Part shown: in pieces, positions 34,155 through 46,390 of the stretch
How the letters are laid out: each line of letters opens with the position of its first letter
Position numbering within the stretch: position 1 is the first letter of the stretch
The notes under the pieces: generated by a model
What the model saw: the letters and a program-made list of their open reading frames with translations, nothing else
Database searches by the model: none
What the model was told of the DNA's origin: nothing
Program-made: the position numbers and the translations under genes
DNA from: Caprella mutica
Taxonomy: Eukaryota; Arthropoda; Malacostraca; Amphipoda; Caprellidae
Assembly: GCA_947561585.1 (NCBI GenBank)
Contig: CANNZV010003209.1
Span: 1-64,000, forward strand
Length of the DNA: 64,000 nucleotides
Direction: 5' to 3'

Positions 34155-34300
34155 TGACATTGATGGGAGAATGTACAGTGTCCGACCAATGGGACATTGT
34201 GGGGCTAAAACAGAACAGTGTCCGATCATTGGGACATTGTAGTGCTAAACACAGGACAGTGTCCGATATTTGGGACATTGTAGGGCTCAAAACTGGACCG
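34155..34300. repeat. About 46-bp tandem repeat, 3 units
   Basis: CAGTGTCCGACCAATGGGAC, then ATTGTGGGGCTAAAACAG, repeated three times with substitutions. Confidence 0.85.
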
Positions 34301-34329
34301 TACGACCTGAAAATTCCAATTGTGAACCA

Positions 34330-35530
34330 TGGGGCACTATAAGACCGAAAACTAACCTTAAGGTACAGAAAGACCAGAAACTGAACCTTGAGGCACTAAA
34401 AGACCGAAAACTGAACCATGAGGCACTAAAAGACCGGAAACTAACCTGGATGAACTGAAAGACAAAAACTAATACTTGAGGTACAGAAAGACCAAAAACT
34501 GATACTTGTGGTAGTAAAAGTCCGAAAACTGAACCGTGTGACACTGAAAGACCAAAAACTGAACCTTCAGGAACTGAAAGACCGAAAACTGAACCTTGAG
34601 GCACTAACCGACCGAAAACTGAATCTTGTGACACTGAAAGACCGAAAACTGAATCTTGAGGCACTAGAAGACCGAAAACTGAATCTTGAGGACTAAAAGA
34701 CCAAAAACTGAATCTTGAGGACTATAAGACCAAAAGCTGAACCTTGCGACACTGAAACACCGAAAACTGAATCTTGAGGACTATAAGACCAAAAGCTGAA
34801 CCTTGCGACACTGAAACACCGAAAACTGAATCTTGAAGCACTTAGAAGACCGAAAACTGAATCTTGAGGACTAAAAGACCGAAAACTGAACCTTGCGACA
34901 CTGAAAGACTGATAACTAAATCTTGAGGCTCTAAAAGACCGAAAACTGAACCTTGCTACACTGAAAGACCGAAAACTGAATCTTGAGGCACTAAAAGACC
35001 GAACACTGAACCTTGCTACACTGAAAGACCGAAAACTAAACCTTGCGACACTGAAGGACTGAAAACTGAATCTTGCGACACTGAAAGACCGACAACTGAA
35101 CCTTGCGACACTGAAAGACCGACAACTGAACCTTGCGACACTGAAAGACCGAAATTTGAATCTTGCGACGCTGGAAGACCGAAAACTAAACCTTGCGACG
35201 CTGGAAGACCGAAAACTAAACCTCGAGGCATTGAAAGAGCGAAAATTGAACCATATGACACTGAAAGACCGAAAACTGAACCTTGAGGCCCTGGAAGACC
35301 AAAAAATGAACATTGAGGCACTGGAAGACCAAAAAGTGAACCTTGAGGCACTGGAAGGCCAAAAACTGAACATTGAGGCACTGGAAGACCAAAAACTGAA
35401 CCTTGAGGCACTGGAAGACCAAAAACTGAACCTTGAGGCACTGGAAGACCGAAAACTGAATCTAGGGACATTAAAAGACTGAAAACTGAACCTTGAGGCA
35501 CTGAATGATCGAAAACTGAACCTTGGGAAA
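34330..35530. repeat. 30-bp minisatellite
   Basis: About 40 diverged units of GACCGAAAACTGAACCTTGA plus GGCACTGAAA. Units cluster in families (CCTTGCGACACTG; CATTGAGGCACTGG). Both strands stay open for long distances (10-codon unit), including a 295-codon minus frame that I reject as a gene. Confidence 0.95.
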
Positions 35531-35554
35531 AAGGAATACCACATTAATTCATCA

Positions 35555-35640
35555 CACTTCACCACATTATTACTCCCCACTTCACCACATTATCACACCC
35601 CACTTCACCACATTATCACACCACACTTCACCCCCACTTC
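35555..35640. repeat. About 24-bp tandem repeat, 3-4 units
   Basis: CACTTCACCACATTATCACA plus CCC. Confidence 0.85.
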
Positions 35641-35914
35641 ACTATGGTGGAAATCTGTCAAATTCCCATCTTTTCACGTGTCGAATTGTGTAAATAATAC
35701 GACCGATAAAAGCGTCTTTGTGTCGGAGAGTCTGTATAGAAAGTGTGCGTCACATTGACGGTGCCACAATAATGGTTACTATCAGCTATGCATTAGATTC
35801 ACTTCCTCTCAGAGAGCCAACAAACAGCCTGCATTACCCCCAACAATTCAATTTTCCAGACTTGCATTTGACGGCACCTGTGATACAAGCAATCGACAAA
35901 TACACAGTGGATAC
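35641..35914. other. Unique spacer, short open frame not supported
   Basis: A 67-codon plus frame begins at 35718 and ends where the next array begins. No recognisable motif. Confidence 0.4.
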
Positions 35915-36310
35915 CGAATAGAGTAGACTTGGATACCAAAAAGGGAGAGAGGATTGGATGCAAAAAAGGGTAGTAGACTTGGATACCAATACGGGTAGCC
36001 TTGGATACGAAATAGAGTAGCCTTGAATACCGAATATAGAAGCAAGGGTAGTCTTGGATAACAAATACAGGGTAGCATGGATACCAAATATGGGAGGCTA
36101 GCCATGGATACCAAATATGGGAGGGTAGCCATGGATACCAAATACAAGGTAGCATGGATGCCAAAAAGGGAGAGTAACCATGGATACCAAATACAGGGTA
36201 GCATGGATACCAAATAGGGAGAGTAGCCATGGATACCAAATAGGGAAGTAACCTTGGATACCAAGAGGGTAGCGGGGTTAGCCTTGGATACCAAAAAGGA
36301 GTCAGTGTAT
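35915..36310. repeat. Irregular minisatellite based on TTGGATACCAAA
   Basis: About 14 units of 26-33 bp (GCCATGGATACCAAATAGGG + AGAGTA). The GGATACC arm is the same as in the family P dyad, so this may be a decayed expansion of that core. Confidence 0.85.
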
Positions 36311-36474
36311 CCGGGAAAAGGGAGTCAGAGTATCCGAAAAATACTTGAACAGACCAAACGCCTCTATTCCATATCTCTTCCACAAGTTACTAAGTACACA
36401 CCAGGTAGATGACTACTTACTAAGGACTAACTAAAGTGCTATTCTAAATGTTAAACCAACCAAGAACCTACAGT

Positions 36475-38345
36475 GTGTTAATAACTGAGTGTTAATAACT
36501 GAGTGTTAATAACTGAGTGTTAATAACTGAGTGTTAGTAACTGAGTGTTAATAATCGTGTGTTAATAACTGAGTGTTAATAACTGAGTGTTAATAACTGA
36601 GTGTTAATAACTGAGTGTTAATAACTGAGTGTTAATAACTGAGTGTTAATAACTGAGTGTTAGTAACAGAGTGTTAATAACTGAGTGTTAGTAACTGAGT
36701 GTTAGTAACTGAGTGTTAGTAACTGAGTGTTAATAACTGAGTGTTAGTAACTGAGTGTTAATAACTGAGTGTTAGTAACTGAGTGTTAGTAACTGAGTGT
36801 TAGTAACTGAGTGTTAGTAACTGAGTGTTAATAACTGAGTGTTAGTAACTGAGTGTTAATAACTGAGTGTTAGTAACTTAGTGTTAATAACTGAGTGTTA
36901 ATAACTGAGTGTTAGTAACTGAGTGTTAATAACTGAGTGTTAATAACTGAGTGTTAATAACTGAGTGTTAGTAACTGAGTGTTAGTAACTGAGTGTTAAT
37001 AACTGAGTGTTAATAACTGAGTGTTAATAACTGAGTGTTAATAACTGAGTGTTAGTAACTGAGTGTTAGTAACTGAGTGTTAATAACTGAGTGTTAATAA
37101 CTGAGTGTTAGTAACTGAGTGTTAATAATTGAGTGTTAATAACTGAGTGTTAGTAACTGAGTGTTAATAACTGAGTGTTAATAACTGAGTGTTAATAACT
37201 GAGTGTTAATAACTGAGTGTTAATAACTGAGTGTTAATAACTGAGTGTTAGTAACTGAGTGTTAGTAACTGAGTGTTAATAATCGTGTGTTAATAACTGA
37301 GTGTTAATAACTGAGTGTTAATAACTGAGTGTTAATAACTGAGTGTTAATAACTGAGTGTTAATAATTGAGTGTTAGTAACTGAGTGTTAATAATCGTGT
37401 GTTAATAACTAAGTGTTAATAACTGAGTGTTAATAACTGAGTGTTAATAACTGAGTGTTAATAACTGAGTGTTAATAACTGAGTGTTAATAACTGAGTGT
37501 TAGTAACTGAGTGTTAATAACTGAGTGTTAATAACTGAGTGTTAAAAACTGAGTGTTAATAACTGAGTGTTAGTAACTGAGTGTTAATAATCGTGTGTTA
37601 ATAACTGAGTGTTAATAACTGAGTGTTAATAACTGAGTGTTAATAACTGAGTGTTAATAACTGAGTGTTAGTAACTGAGTGTTAATAATCGTGTGTTAAT
37701 AACTGAGTGTTAATAACTGAGTGTTAATAACTGAGTGTTAATAACTGAGTGTTAGTAACTGAGTGTTAATAACTGAGTGTTAGTAACTGAGTGTTAGTAA
37801 CTGAGTGTTAATAACTGAGTGTTAGTAACTGAGTGTTAGTAACTGAGTGTTAATAATCGTGTGTTAATAACTGAGTGTTAGTAACTGAGTGTTAGTAACT
37901 GAGTGTTAATAACTGAGTGTTAATAACTGAGTGTTAATAACTGAGTGTTAGTAACTGAGTGTTAATAATCGTGTGTTAATAACTGAGTGTTAATAACTGA
38001 GTGTTAATAACTGAGTGTTAATAACTGAGTGTTAGTAACTGAGTGTTAATAATCGTGTGTTAATAACTGAGTGTTAATAACTGAGTGTTAATAACTGAGT
38101 GTTAATAACTGAGTGTTAGTAACTGAGTGTTAGTAACTGAGTGTTAGTAACTGAGTGTTAGTAACTGAGTGTTAATAATCGTGTGTTAATAACTGAGTGT
38201 TAATAACTGAGTGTTAATAACTGAGTGTTAATAACTGAGTGTTAGTAACTGAGTGTTAGTAACTGAGTGTTAATAACTGAGTGTTAGTAACTGAGTGTTA
38301 ATAACTGAGTGTTAGTAACTGAGTGTTAATAATCGTGTGTTAATA
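36475..38345. repeat. 14-bp minisatellite, about 130 units
   Basis: ACTGAGTGTTAATA units with a GTTAGTA variant and a distinctive unit (ATAATCGTGTGTTA) that recurs at least ten times, often about 100-125 bp apart, indicating higher-order blocks. Confidence 0.97.
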
Positions 38346-38514
38346 TCTCTAACCTTATCTATGTACCAGTGCAAGATATTCACTCCAAGAAGTCACTCCC
38401 TAGCTATCTTTAGTTATTTAATTCAAATGTTATTCGAGGAGAAAGATGAACTGTCACCTTCTGATGACATTTTGAACTATAGAAACGTAAAAGAAAAGAA
38501 GTTACGGTGATAAA
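38346..38514. other. Short unique spacer
   Basis: Nothing recognised between the two arrays. Confidence 0.5.
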
Positions 38515-39122
38515 TAGTAAATAGTGTTGGTAAATAGTAAATAGTATTGATAAATAGTAAATAGTATTGATAAATAGTGAATAGTATTGATAAATAGTAA
38601 ATAGTATTCATAAATAGTAAATAGTATTGATAAATAGTGAATAGTATTGATAAATAGTAAATAGTATTGATAAATAGTAAATAGTATTGATAAATAGTAA
38701 ATAGTATTGATAAATAGTAAATAGTATTGATAAATAGTAAATAGTGTTGGTAAATAGTAAATAGTATTGATAAATAGTAAACAGTATTGATAAATAGTAA
38801 ACAGTATTGATAAATAGTAAATAGTATTGATAAATAGTAAACAGTATTGATAAATAGTAAATAGTATTGATAAATAGTAAATAGTATTGATAAATAGTGA
38901 ATAGTATTGATAAATAGTAAACAGTATTGATAAATAGTAAATAGTATTGATAAATAGTAAATAGTATTGATAAATAGTAAATAGTATTCATAAATAGTAA
39001 ATAGTATTGATAAATGGTAAATAGTATTGATAAATAGTAAATAGTATTCATAAATAGTAAATAGTATTGATAAATGGTAAATAGTATTGATAAATAGTAA
39101 ATAGTATTCATAAATAGTAAAT
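38515..39122. repeat. 20-bp minisatellite
   Basis: About 30 units of AAATAGTATTGATAAATAGT with GTGA, AACAG and ATTCAT variants. Confidence 0.97.
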
Positions 39123-39207
39123 AATTAGTGTAAATTTAGTTACTTATTAGTACATATTGTATAGGTAGAATGTATGAACTAATAATATATTTTATTAGTA
39201 GATAAAA

Positions 39208-39357
39208 TGTGGTTAAATTACGAATTGTCAGTTAGTTGCACATCTTCGGTCATAAAAAATATGACAATAATAATTATTCATTTTTAATTACTATATCGTT
39301 TTTTTCTTATGTGATCAAAGATGTGAATCCGACCAATAACTCGTAACTTACCCACAC
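39208..39357. mobile_element. Family P hairpin-type copy, diverged
   Basis: TTACGAATTGTCAGTTAGTT, GCACATCTTCGGTCAT at the left; ATGTGATCAAAGATGTGAAT and CCGACCAATAACTCGTAACT plus TACCC at the right. Confidence 0.75.
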
Positions 39358-39597
39358 TATATCTGTAAATTCCAAAACAGAAAAAAAATCGGTTAACGAT
39401 AATATAAATATCGTCCATCCCTTTTGACGGGTAATACGCTAGTGATATATAATACTGTTTATCTTTATTCGTATTCTTTCCTCAAAAACTATAGAAAATG
39501 TTATACTTAATTCCTATTGTATTAAATAAAGTTTATTAAAATTCCTAGTAAATGATAAAAAAGGCGTCAATATATGATATTTTTGTATTTAACCTGT

Positions 39598-39825
39598 TAT
39601 TTTAATTGGTATCCATGATGCTGACAAGTATTATGGATACCAATTAAATTTATTGGTATCCATGATACCAATTGGAATCATGAATACCAATATATTTTAA
39701 TTGATATCTATGATACTAGTAGGTATCATGGATACCACCAATTAATGGAACACAATAAATTTAATTAATATGCTCTTCTTTCTCATATGATCGAAAATAT
39801 AGCACTGTTCGATAACTCGTACGGT
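39598..39825. mobile_element. Family P element with three dyad pairs
   Basis: Three successive GGTATCCATGAT / ATCATGGATACC pairs, each diverged, followed by the right end ATATGATCGAAAATATAGCA and CTGTTCGATAACTCG. Shows a small-scale amplification of the core. Confidence 0.7.
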
Positions 39826-40212
39826 ACAGTGGTAGCGTTCTAGTTTCGTTATCGCAGTGTTCAATTTATATAGCGTTCGACAGAGGAGGTATTCTTGTGT
39901 CAGCACAATATTTCTCTATGCCTCTTCAAAAGAGACCAACTGTCTTTTCTTTTTATCCTCTAGGCGTTGGTGTCTAAAAATGTCATCCTATTTACGTCTC
40001 CATAATTAAAAAAAAAGCCACTGCCGAGAGAGAATGAGTAGAACTGACATTTCTTACTCCCGTCTGTTGAAAAAATGCACCTTGTTTTGATATTCCCCAT
40101 CAAAACAGATCTTTGTCTGCATCTTGCCGTGTTGTTCTACTTTGAAAGGGTAAAAAAGAAGTAGTGTTTGTACAACCTACAGATCGTTAAGGTTCTTTAT
40201 TAGGCCATTCTA
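39826..40212. other. Unique sequence, nothing recognised
   Basis: No supported feature. Confidence 0.5.
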
Positions 40213-40213
40213 T

Positions 40214-40394
40214 GCCAGCAGATATAACGCCGCGTTTTCACCGCTCAGTCTACGACTCTTCAATTAATCACGGTTAAATGAATGGTAGGCGGTAGAAACG
40301 CTAGTGTAGACTGCAAATTTGCTTTACATTCTTTAAACCGTGATTAATTGAAGAGGCTTAAACTGAGCGGTGAAAACGCGGCGTTTTAATTGCC
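40214..40394. mobile_element. Family C inverted-repeat element, copy 2
   Basis: AACGCCGCGTTTTCACCGCT at the left, GAGCGGTGAAAACGCGGCGT at the right; inner ATTAATCACGGTTAAATGAA and TTTAAACCGTGATTAATTGA. Matches 28234-28413. Confidence 0.85.
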
Positions 40395-40755
40395 TTATGC
40401 AGTGAAATAAAATGTGTGCCGCGGTTCTTCTAATCAGGCCATCATCAAAAAAGAGTCCTCGAGTTCTTTCCAAATAAATGCTATCAGATAATTAAATCAT
40501 TGGGGATCTCAAAAGCCAATGGAAATAAATAACTTCTTATATTTTTATCTGGTTTCATTTCAAGTTTTTCAATGGGATTTGACATGCCGAACAGATCGTC
40601 TATTCGGCCAAATCAATATAACTCTTCACATTCATGTATCTCTTACATTAACTTTCTTTCTAGTCAGAGATAAAAATAGCAAAATATTTCACTTTGTAGA
40701 CCGAAGAAGTAATTTGGATAACTTGGATTTTGAATAAAATAAATTTTAAAAAAAG
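40395..40755. other. Unique sequence, short open frame not supported
   Basis: A 72-codon frame at 40519-40737 has no recognisable domain. Confidence 0.4.
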
Positions 40756-40952
40756 TAGAACTCCTCTATAGTGACTGTAGTGTCCTGAGTATGGAACTAA
40801 CCCGTATAGTGAACAAATTCTATTTTGTCTAACATGAATGACCACCAGTTTTCTATAATTTATGGCTATTTTATGGCAGACTAAAGAAGATTGTTCACTA
40901 TAGAGGCTACTTCCTTACTCAGGACACTATATTCATTATACAGGATTTCATT
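40756..40952. mobile_element. Short TIR element, pogo-like ends
   Basis: About 60-bp inverted arms: GAACTCCTCTATAGTGACTG ... GTGTCCTGAGTATGGAA on the left and, reversed, GAAATCCTGTATAATGAATA ... GTGTCCTGAGTAAGGAA from the right. TAGAAC/TATAGTGA-type ends resemble pogo/Tigger elements. Non-coding. Confidence 0.55.
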
Positions 40953-41039
40953 ACCGAAGAGTTTCACTGATTGTAATTATTTTTGTATCGGTAGAAATGT
41001 ATGCAACATATTCGATGTCTTGCTATATACTGAAATCGG

Positions 41040-41345
41040 CCCCAGGGGCTCTATCCTGAAGCTGTCTGTGGTGAATGTCCATTGGGCCCCGAACTGTTGT
41101 AATTTGGGTAATTGAATTTTAAATATTCATCATGTTTATCAACGATACTTGCAGTTTTAGAGGATAGCGCTAGAGTTATGCTCTTCAACTGCGAGGTCTT
41201 AGATTTTGTGTTAGGTAGACTCGTAGGCTTCACTTACTATCACCTCTTCATATTCCTCTTCCATTTGTGAGTGCAGTTTCTGCATTGTCACAGACTGGTG
41301 GTAGGTCACTTTGATCTGAAGCAAACGTTAAACCCTCTACTAAAT
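41040..41345 (+). mobile_element. Family R copy without arrays
   Basis: GGGGCTCTATCCTGAAGCTG, GAACTGTTGTAATTTGGG, ATACTTGCAGTTTTAGAGGA, one 60-bp unit, then TGTGAGTGCAGTTTCTGCA and a truncated 3' part ending CAAACGTTAAACCCTC. Useful as the unexpanded form of the family. Confidence 0.75.
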
Positions 41346-41377
41346 GAATTACAATCTCCTATAATGTTTACCATTTG

Positions 41378-41697
41378 GGTTGTGACAATATGCTTTATAA
41401 ATCATAGATCTTAAGAATATCACAGACGAAATGAAATGGTATCGAATACTATATACCGCTGGTGTAGAACCATTCAATACTCTTTAATTCTCTCCGTCTA
41501 AAATATTCGCTATGATTTATAAAGCATATTGTCACTAGGGTTGTGACAATATGCTTTATAAATCATAGATCTTAAGAATATCACAGATGAAATGAAATGG
41601 TATCGAATACTATATACCGCTGGTGTAGAACCATTCAATACTCTTTAATTCCCTCCGTCTGTAACATTCTCTATGATTTATAAAGCATATTATCACA
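41378..41697 (+). mobile_element. Two adjacent family G elements
   Basis: Copies at 41378-41535 and 41537-41697, same orientation and about 160 bp each, with GGGTTGTGACAATATGCTTT starts and AAAGCATATTGTCAC / AAAGCATATTATCACAC ends. Opposite orientation to the 20-31 kb copies. Confidence 0.9.
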
Positions 41698-42403
41698 CAC
41701 CTATTAATCTCAGTTCGTTTGTTTGTACATTGGCAATTAGCTAGGCCTAAACATTCTCAAAGAGGCCTATGGTCTAAAATTCACAAGATGAGTAGACACA
41801 CAGGCATGATTGATAACATTGCTTTATTTTCGTCACCATCATCCATCAAAGTACGACATGGAATCTCTAGTCAGGAGATGCCGTCAATTCTAGTCAAATT
41901 GACTGGAATTAATTCAATGAAAAATAAATAGCGTCAAATTTTGAGTAGAAACTCATAGTCATGCTTTTATTAAATTTGTTCTTATTTGCTTAATTTCCTT
42001 ATTTTCCCTATTATTAGGATATTAAATTATGTACATTTTAATTTACAAATATTCAATCAAACTGATTTTAAATATTAGAAAAGTTGATTTAGATACTATA
42101 TTATATACGTTATATATGCATTCTGCATGGCTTACTAAGTATACTTAATATATGTATATTAAGTAAGTTATCGTATTCTGTTATCTGGAAATATCTTTAC
42201 AAAAAAAAATGCTTCGAATTCAGTTCAAGTTTACATCTCATTTAATTTCACTTAAATCAGATAAAGTTTTATTAAGTTAATCTAGCCAAGATTAAAAGTC
42301 TATACGCAGAAATGAAATCATTGTATGTATTAATCCACATGCATAGAACTATTCACAGAGGCTTCGATGAAAATTTACTCAGCTTTGTAACGGCTCTATC
42401 TAT
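41698..42403. other. Unique sequence, nothing recognised
   Basis: No supported feature; AT-rich from 41940. Confidence 0.5.
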
Positions 42404-42466
42404 ACTATATAGTATATACTATATACTATATAGTATATAGTATATAGTATATACTGTATAGTATCA
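42404..42466. repeat. TATA-type palindromic tract
   Basis: Repeated ACTATATAGTATATACTATA motifs, self-complementary at several registers. Confidence 0.85.
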
Positions 42467-42545
42467 TAGAGTTATGATAAACTACTCTAGAGAGAGGAAG
42501 TGTTGCAGCGATTGCAGGTCGCTAAGGAAGACTGTGTAAAACCTT

Positions 42546-42610
42546 ATTTTGTTTCAGTTATATCATTTCTCCATTAAATTTTGTTTCAGTTATATCATTT
42601 CTCCATTAAA
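42546..42610. repeat. 32-bp direct duplication
   Basis: ATTTTGTTTCAGTTATATCA plus TTTCTCCATTAA occurs twice head-to-tail. Confidence 0.9.
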
Positions 42611-42705
42611 CTGACGCTAGATTGCCAGTCACGTGACCCAAAAATAGGGATTTTAGCGTCCCGCAAGACGCGATATTATTTTGGCCACTGACTCACCACT
42701 TGCAT

Positions 42706-43140
42706 AGTATACTATATAATAAGAGCCGCGTCCGTCTGTCTGTCCGTGTGTCACAAAATTGGTTAAACAGTCATTCTATCAACAGCGCCTCATAAAGTTG
42801 ATGTAAATCAGAGAAAAATCAAAGAAACAGTAATAGAAAGGGAAAAATAATAATTTGCTGCAGTATCATTGATACGGGGATCTCACGAAAATTATTGATT
42901 GAAAATATAAAGTTTTGATTCTAAAGAGTAAAAAATATAATTTTTGATAAATTGAATATATTATTATTAATATGTATACATTCGTGTGCATTTGAATATA
43001 ATCTTAAACCCATAATATCCATTGAACACTCAATGAATGAACAACAGGTACTGCACTAGTAAGTAACTATATCACCGAGGTGAAGGTCTCCGCGAGGTTT
43101 CAAAGAGACCTGTCCTGGCAGAGCCTGAACCTAGACCAGG
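42706..43140. mobile_element. Possible Helitron-like element
   Basis: Begins TATACTATATAATAAGAGCC followed by GCGTCCGTCTGTCTGTCCGT, a start seen in many arthropod Helitron-type sequences as I remember them. A hairpin AGGTCTC ... GAGACCT lies at 43084-43114. No CTRR end was identified, so this is tentative. A run of 15 G follows at 43151. Confidence 0.25.
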
Positions 43141-43299
43141 CGCGTATACAAGGGGGGGGGGGGGGGTAACTGGGGCAGAGCCCTCCTTTGAGGTCTGATT
43201 TTTTTAAATAAATCTACTGATTATTAAAAATATATGGATTAATCCTCAAAATTGAAGAAATGTTAAAAAATATATGGAATCCTCATAATGGAAGAAATA

Positions 43300-44430
43300 T
43301 TGGTTATTTTTAAATTGTTTTGAACATGCTTCAACACTGTATTTTATCAGAAGCGTCATTTTGAATTGCGATTTATATTATGTATTTAATGCTTCAAGTC
43401 GTATTATGTATACGCCATTTTGTTAATAAAGAATGGATATTTGCCACCCTATTAATATTAGCATTGATCTTCAACCTTAAAAAGTTTCTGAATTTGAGAA
43501 GAAATGGATTGTCCTGCAGTCTTCCAAAACACCTTCTTCTTCAACAGTACGCTGAGATTTCACGCTACATTTCAAAATAGGTGAAAGGGCAGCAAACTCT
43601 TGTCACCTGAAAGAGACTGGTTCTATCCACAAGAAAAAGCAAATGAAAACAAAACCAAAAAAGAACAGAAGCAGGTGATTCAGGAGGTGAACAGTTTCTT
43701 CGAAGAAACCCCCACTTGCTCTCTCAGAAAAGCTTTTCGAAAGATTTCACCCACCAAAACCACGTGGTGGAGGAACCTAATACATCAACTTGGTTTCCGT
43801 TTTATCATTACACTTCAGTTCAACCATTAAAACAGAGCACAGCACAGAAATAGCAGTTTCGTCAGTGGATAGCCAATTGAATCGTTTGGACAGATAAGAT
43901 GTTCTTTTGCTTCCATCAAAAACACATCGAAAAAATACGAATGAAAATCATCAAAATATCTGGAAAAGAATAATAGGTATGATCTTCGTTGCAATTATTA
44001 ATGGAATGGTTTCGACTGTTCGTGCATTCTTTGACGAATATGGCAACTTGTCATCGGTTAATGGTGTTTCAAAACTCTGATTGCTCCATCACATTATTTG
44101 GCCCAGGCTGCAACTTCTTCACTTTGGTTGATGCAAGACCACATTGCAAAAATGCAGCTCTAGAATTTTCAAGGAAAAGTTTCGAGGTCGAGTGATTAGC
44201 AGAAAAACGGAAAATCTCTGGCCAGCACACAGTCCAGATCTCAACCATTTGAACTTTCACATATGGGCTGCTTCACAAACTCGAGTTTATATAAAAAAAC
44301 AGATTCCAATGAGTCTCTTTACAAGGTATTCTCAAAGCTTCGCTCAAAAATATAACAAGAAGACTCAAGAAAGTATGCAAGAATATTCTGAACCAAATCC
44401 TAGATGCGCCCCTGACCTTTAAGATCCTTT
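43300..44430 (+). pseudogene. Degenerate Tc1/mariner-type transposase
   Basis: Pieces of one transposase lie in order on the plus strand but in shifting frames. 43600-43830 resembles a helix-turn-helix N-terminal part (VNSFFEETPTCSLRKAFRKI). 44110-44160 resembles the segment with the second catalytic Asp (DARPHCKNAALEF). 44144-44422 contains WPAHSPDLNHLNFHIW, the characteristic region around the third acidic residue, followed by VYIKKQ. At least two frameshifts and missing segments mean it cannot make an active enzyme. In the family the enzyme cuts and joins DNA at TA targets. A second, shorter copy follows at 44690-46075. Confidence 0.7.
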
Positions 44431-44689
44431 AAGGCCTTGTTCCTTCCACTAAAGAAGGAACAAGCAGAATTATGATATGATATTTCATACATAATATAAA
44501 ATACATACACATAATAAATATAATGCAAAATAAAGCATTTCTTGGACGAAATGTCCGTGAACGAATTGTCCGTTGATGAAATGTCCGTTGTACGAGATAT
44601 CAGGGCACGATAACTTCCTGTATGGTGAACCATTCCGATTTTTACAGTCCTGAAGGATGGAATACCCGGTAGGTATGAATTTATTTTTA

Positions 44690-46075
44690 AAATATATTTT
44701 GTGTAGTCGTGTTCCATCAGAAGAGTCATTTTTAAATTGCGAATTGGGAGAACTTAAAATGATTCAAGTTGTACCGGGTGACCAATAAAAAACTGGTCGA
44801 AAGTAAATGCCTATAACTCAAAAAATAATTGGTGTAGAAAGATGAAACAAATATCACATAGAAGAATATATTCTCAAGTTTCATTTGATATCAAAGATAT
44901 TGAAAAATATCGATTGAAGGATATAGATATCTTAATTTAACATAATGGATATTTCGTTAACACATTTTAATCAACCCTCATGAATCATTATGCAACTAAC
45001 TATTGAATAGCGTGTTTTCATTGCTAAACAATATCATTTAAGCTGTTCTGCAACTAAAGTTAAGAGAAAAAATGCCACTCAATACAACAAGGGCATAAAC
45101 ATTAAAACGGTTTAGAATTTATTCAATAAATGGGCAAGAAATGAAGTGTTTGAGAAACCATGCATTTCACTCGGCGAAAGGGACAGTTCTGTGCGGTGTG
45201 AGTTCGCATAGGCCATGCTTGGTCAATATTTTTTTAAAGATGTAGAGACTAAAAACGTTTGTTCTGTAAACACCGACGGATGCATTGAAATGTTAAATAC
45301 TGTAATGACTGACGACCATCATCTTGACTTTTGGTTCCATTAGGACACTGCAACTGCATACACATTCTTGTCTGATTGAAAAATCACTTCGAGGACATGA
45401 TTATTTAGCACCAAACCGTTTTCTCTGTCCAACTAAGTCCCTTGACCTTTGACTCTTGGATTTTATCTCTGATATATGTTAAAGAGAAGGTATTTAAATT
45501 GAAACCAAACATGATAGAAAACTTGAAGCCAGAGATACGTGAAGTAACCAAAATAAATTAGTTGCAGTAATCGCTATTTTGAAAAAAGGATTAATCTCTG
45601 TATTTAGCAAAACAGTAAAGATTTCAAACACTTGTTATATACTGAATAAAAGTTGAGATTATAATCTTTTATGTGTTATTTGTATTACCTTTCTACATCA
45701 ATTACTTTTGAAATTATAAGCATTTACTTTCAACCAGTTTTTTATTGGTCACCCGGTATTATGTATACGTCATTTTGCTCATATATGATGGATTTTAACA
45801 TCTTATTGATATTAGCATTGATCCACAAGATACAGTAAATGAAAATAAAAGCAAAATGAACAGAAGCAGTGATTCAGGAGGCTAAATTTTCGTTTGTGAG
45901 GATCGTCAGACATGATCTTCGTTTCTGTTTTTATCATTACACTTCATTTCAACCATTAACTGATGTGCCCGAAGCACAGAGAAGTCAGTTTTTTCAGTGG
46001 AATCTACAGCAACCATCCAACGAGAGTTTCCTTTGCCACAAATTCGGTTCAGCAGGTCACTGATTTAAATTGACT
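44690..46075 (+). pseudogene. Second, interrupted copy of the transposase element
   Basis: 44700-44771 (TCAGAAGAGTCATTTTTAAA, TTGCGAATT) and 45759-46070 (TATGTATACGTCATTTTGCT; TTTATCATTACACTTCATTT; residues QRSQFFQWNLQQP) match 43330-43420 and 43800-43860 of the first copy. The copy is split at a TA dinucleotide by the element at 44774-45756 and lacks the C-terminal third. Confidence 0.65.
44774..45756 (+). mobile_element. 983-bp mariner-family element, nested, with TA target duplication
   Basis: TIRs start CCGGGTGACCAATAAAAAAC and continue TGGTYGAAAGTAAATGC. About 43 bp match with two differences, and similarity extends to about 68 bp. It is flanked on both sides by TA, and the empty-site sequence is visible in the sister copy at 43397-43410 (AAGTCGTATTATG). 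The interior still shows mariner-like traces in the plus strand (about 45100: INIKTV; about 45285: VNTDGCIEMLNTVMTDDHHL then DFWFH and DTATAYTF), with several stops and a large internal deletion, so it is non-autonomous. Confidence 0.85.
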
Positions 46076-46261
46076 AGATAGAAATGACATTCATAACTTG
46101 CTTGTCATATTGCTGCTTATTATTAACCCTTTCAAGGATGAATATAAACCTAACAAAATTATATCTTAGTGTCAAATATTAAATCTGAGTGATTCTGTTG
46201 ATAGATTCAAGAAGCTAAATTTAGCAGTGTTATACACTGTCTATTTGTACATTTTTCTCAA
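46076..46261. other. Short unique spacer
   Basis: Nothing recognised. Confidence 0.4.
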
Positions 46262-46390
46262 AATGGTGGAATCTTCCGCGGTGGAATGTTCCACATCTGG
46301 CATTTAACGCCGGTGGAATATTCCGCGGTGGATTCTTCCTGGTGGAACTTTCCGCGGGGGAACTTTCCGTGGTGGAATATATACCGGCCA
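46262..46390. repeat. About 15-bp palindromic minisatellite
   Basis: Six to seven imperfect units of GGTGGAATNTTCCGC, each nearly self-complementary (GCGGTGGAATATTCCGCGG). Ends at TATACCGGCCACGG. Confidence 0.8.

Noticed and set aside
34693..35580. 295-codon minus-strand frame (Ser/Phe/Arg-rich)
   Set aside because: Translation of a 30-bp minisatellite; both strands are open in parts and there is no non-repeat coding sequence.
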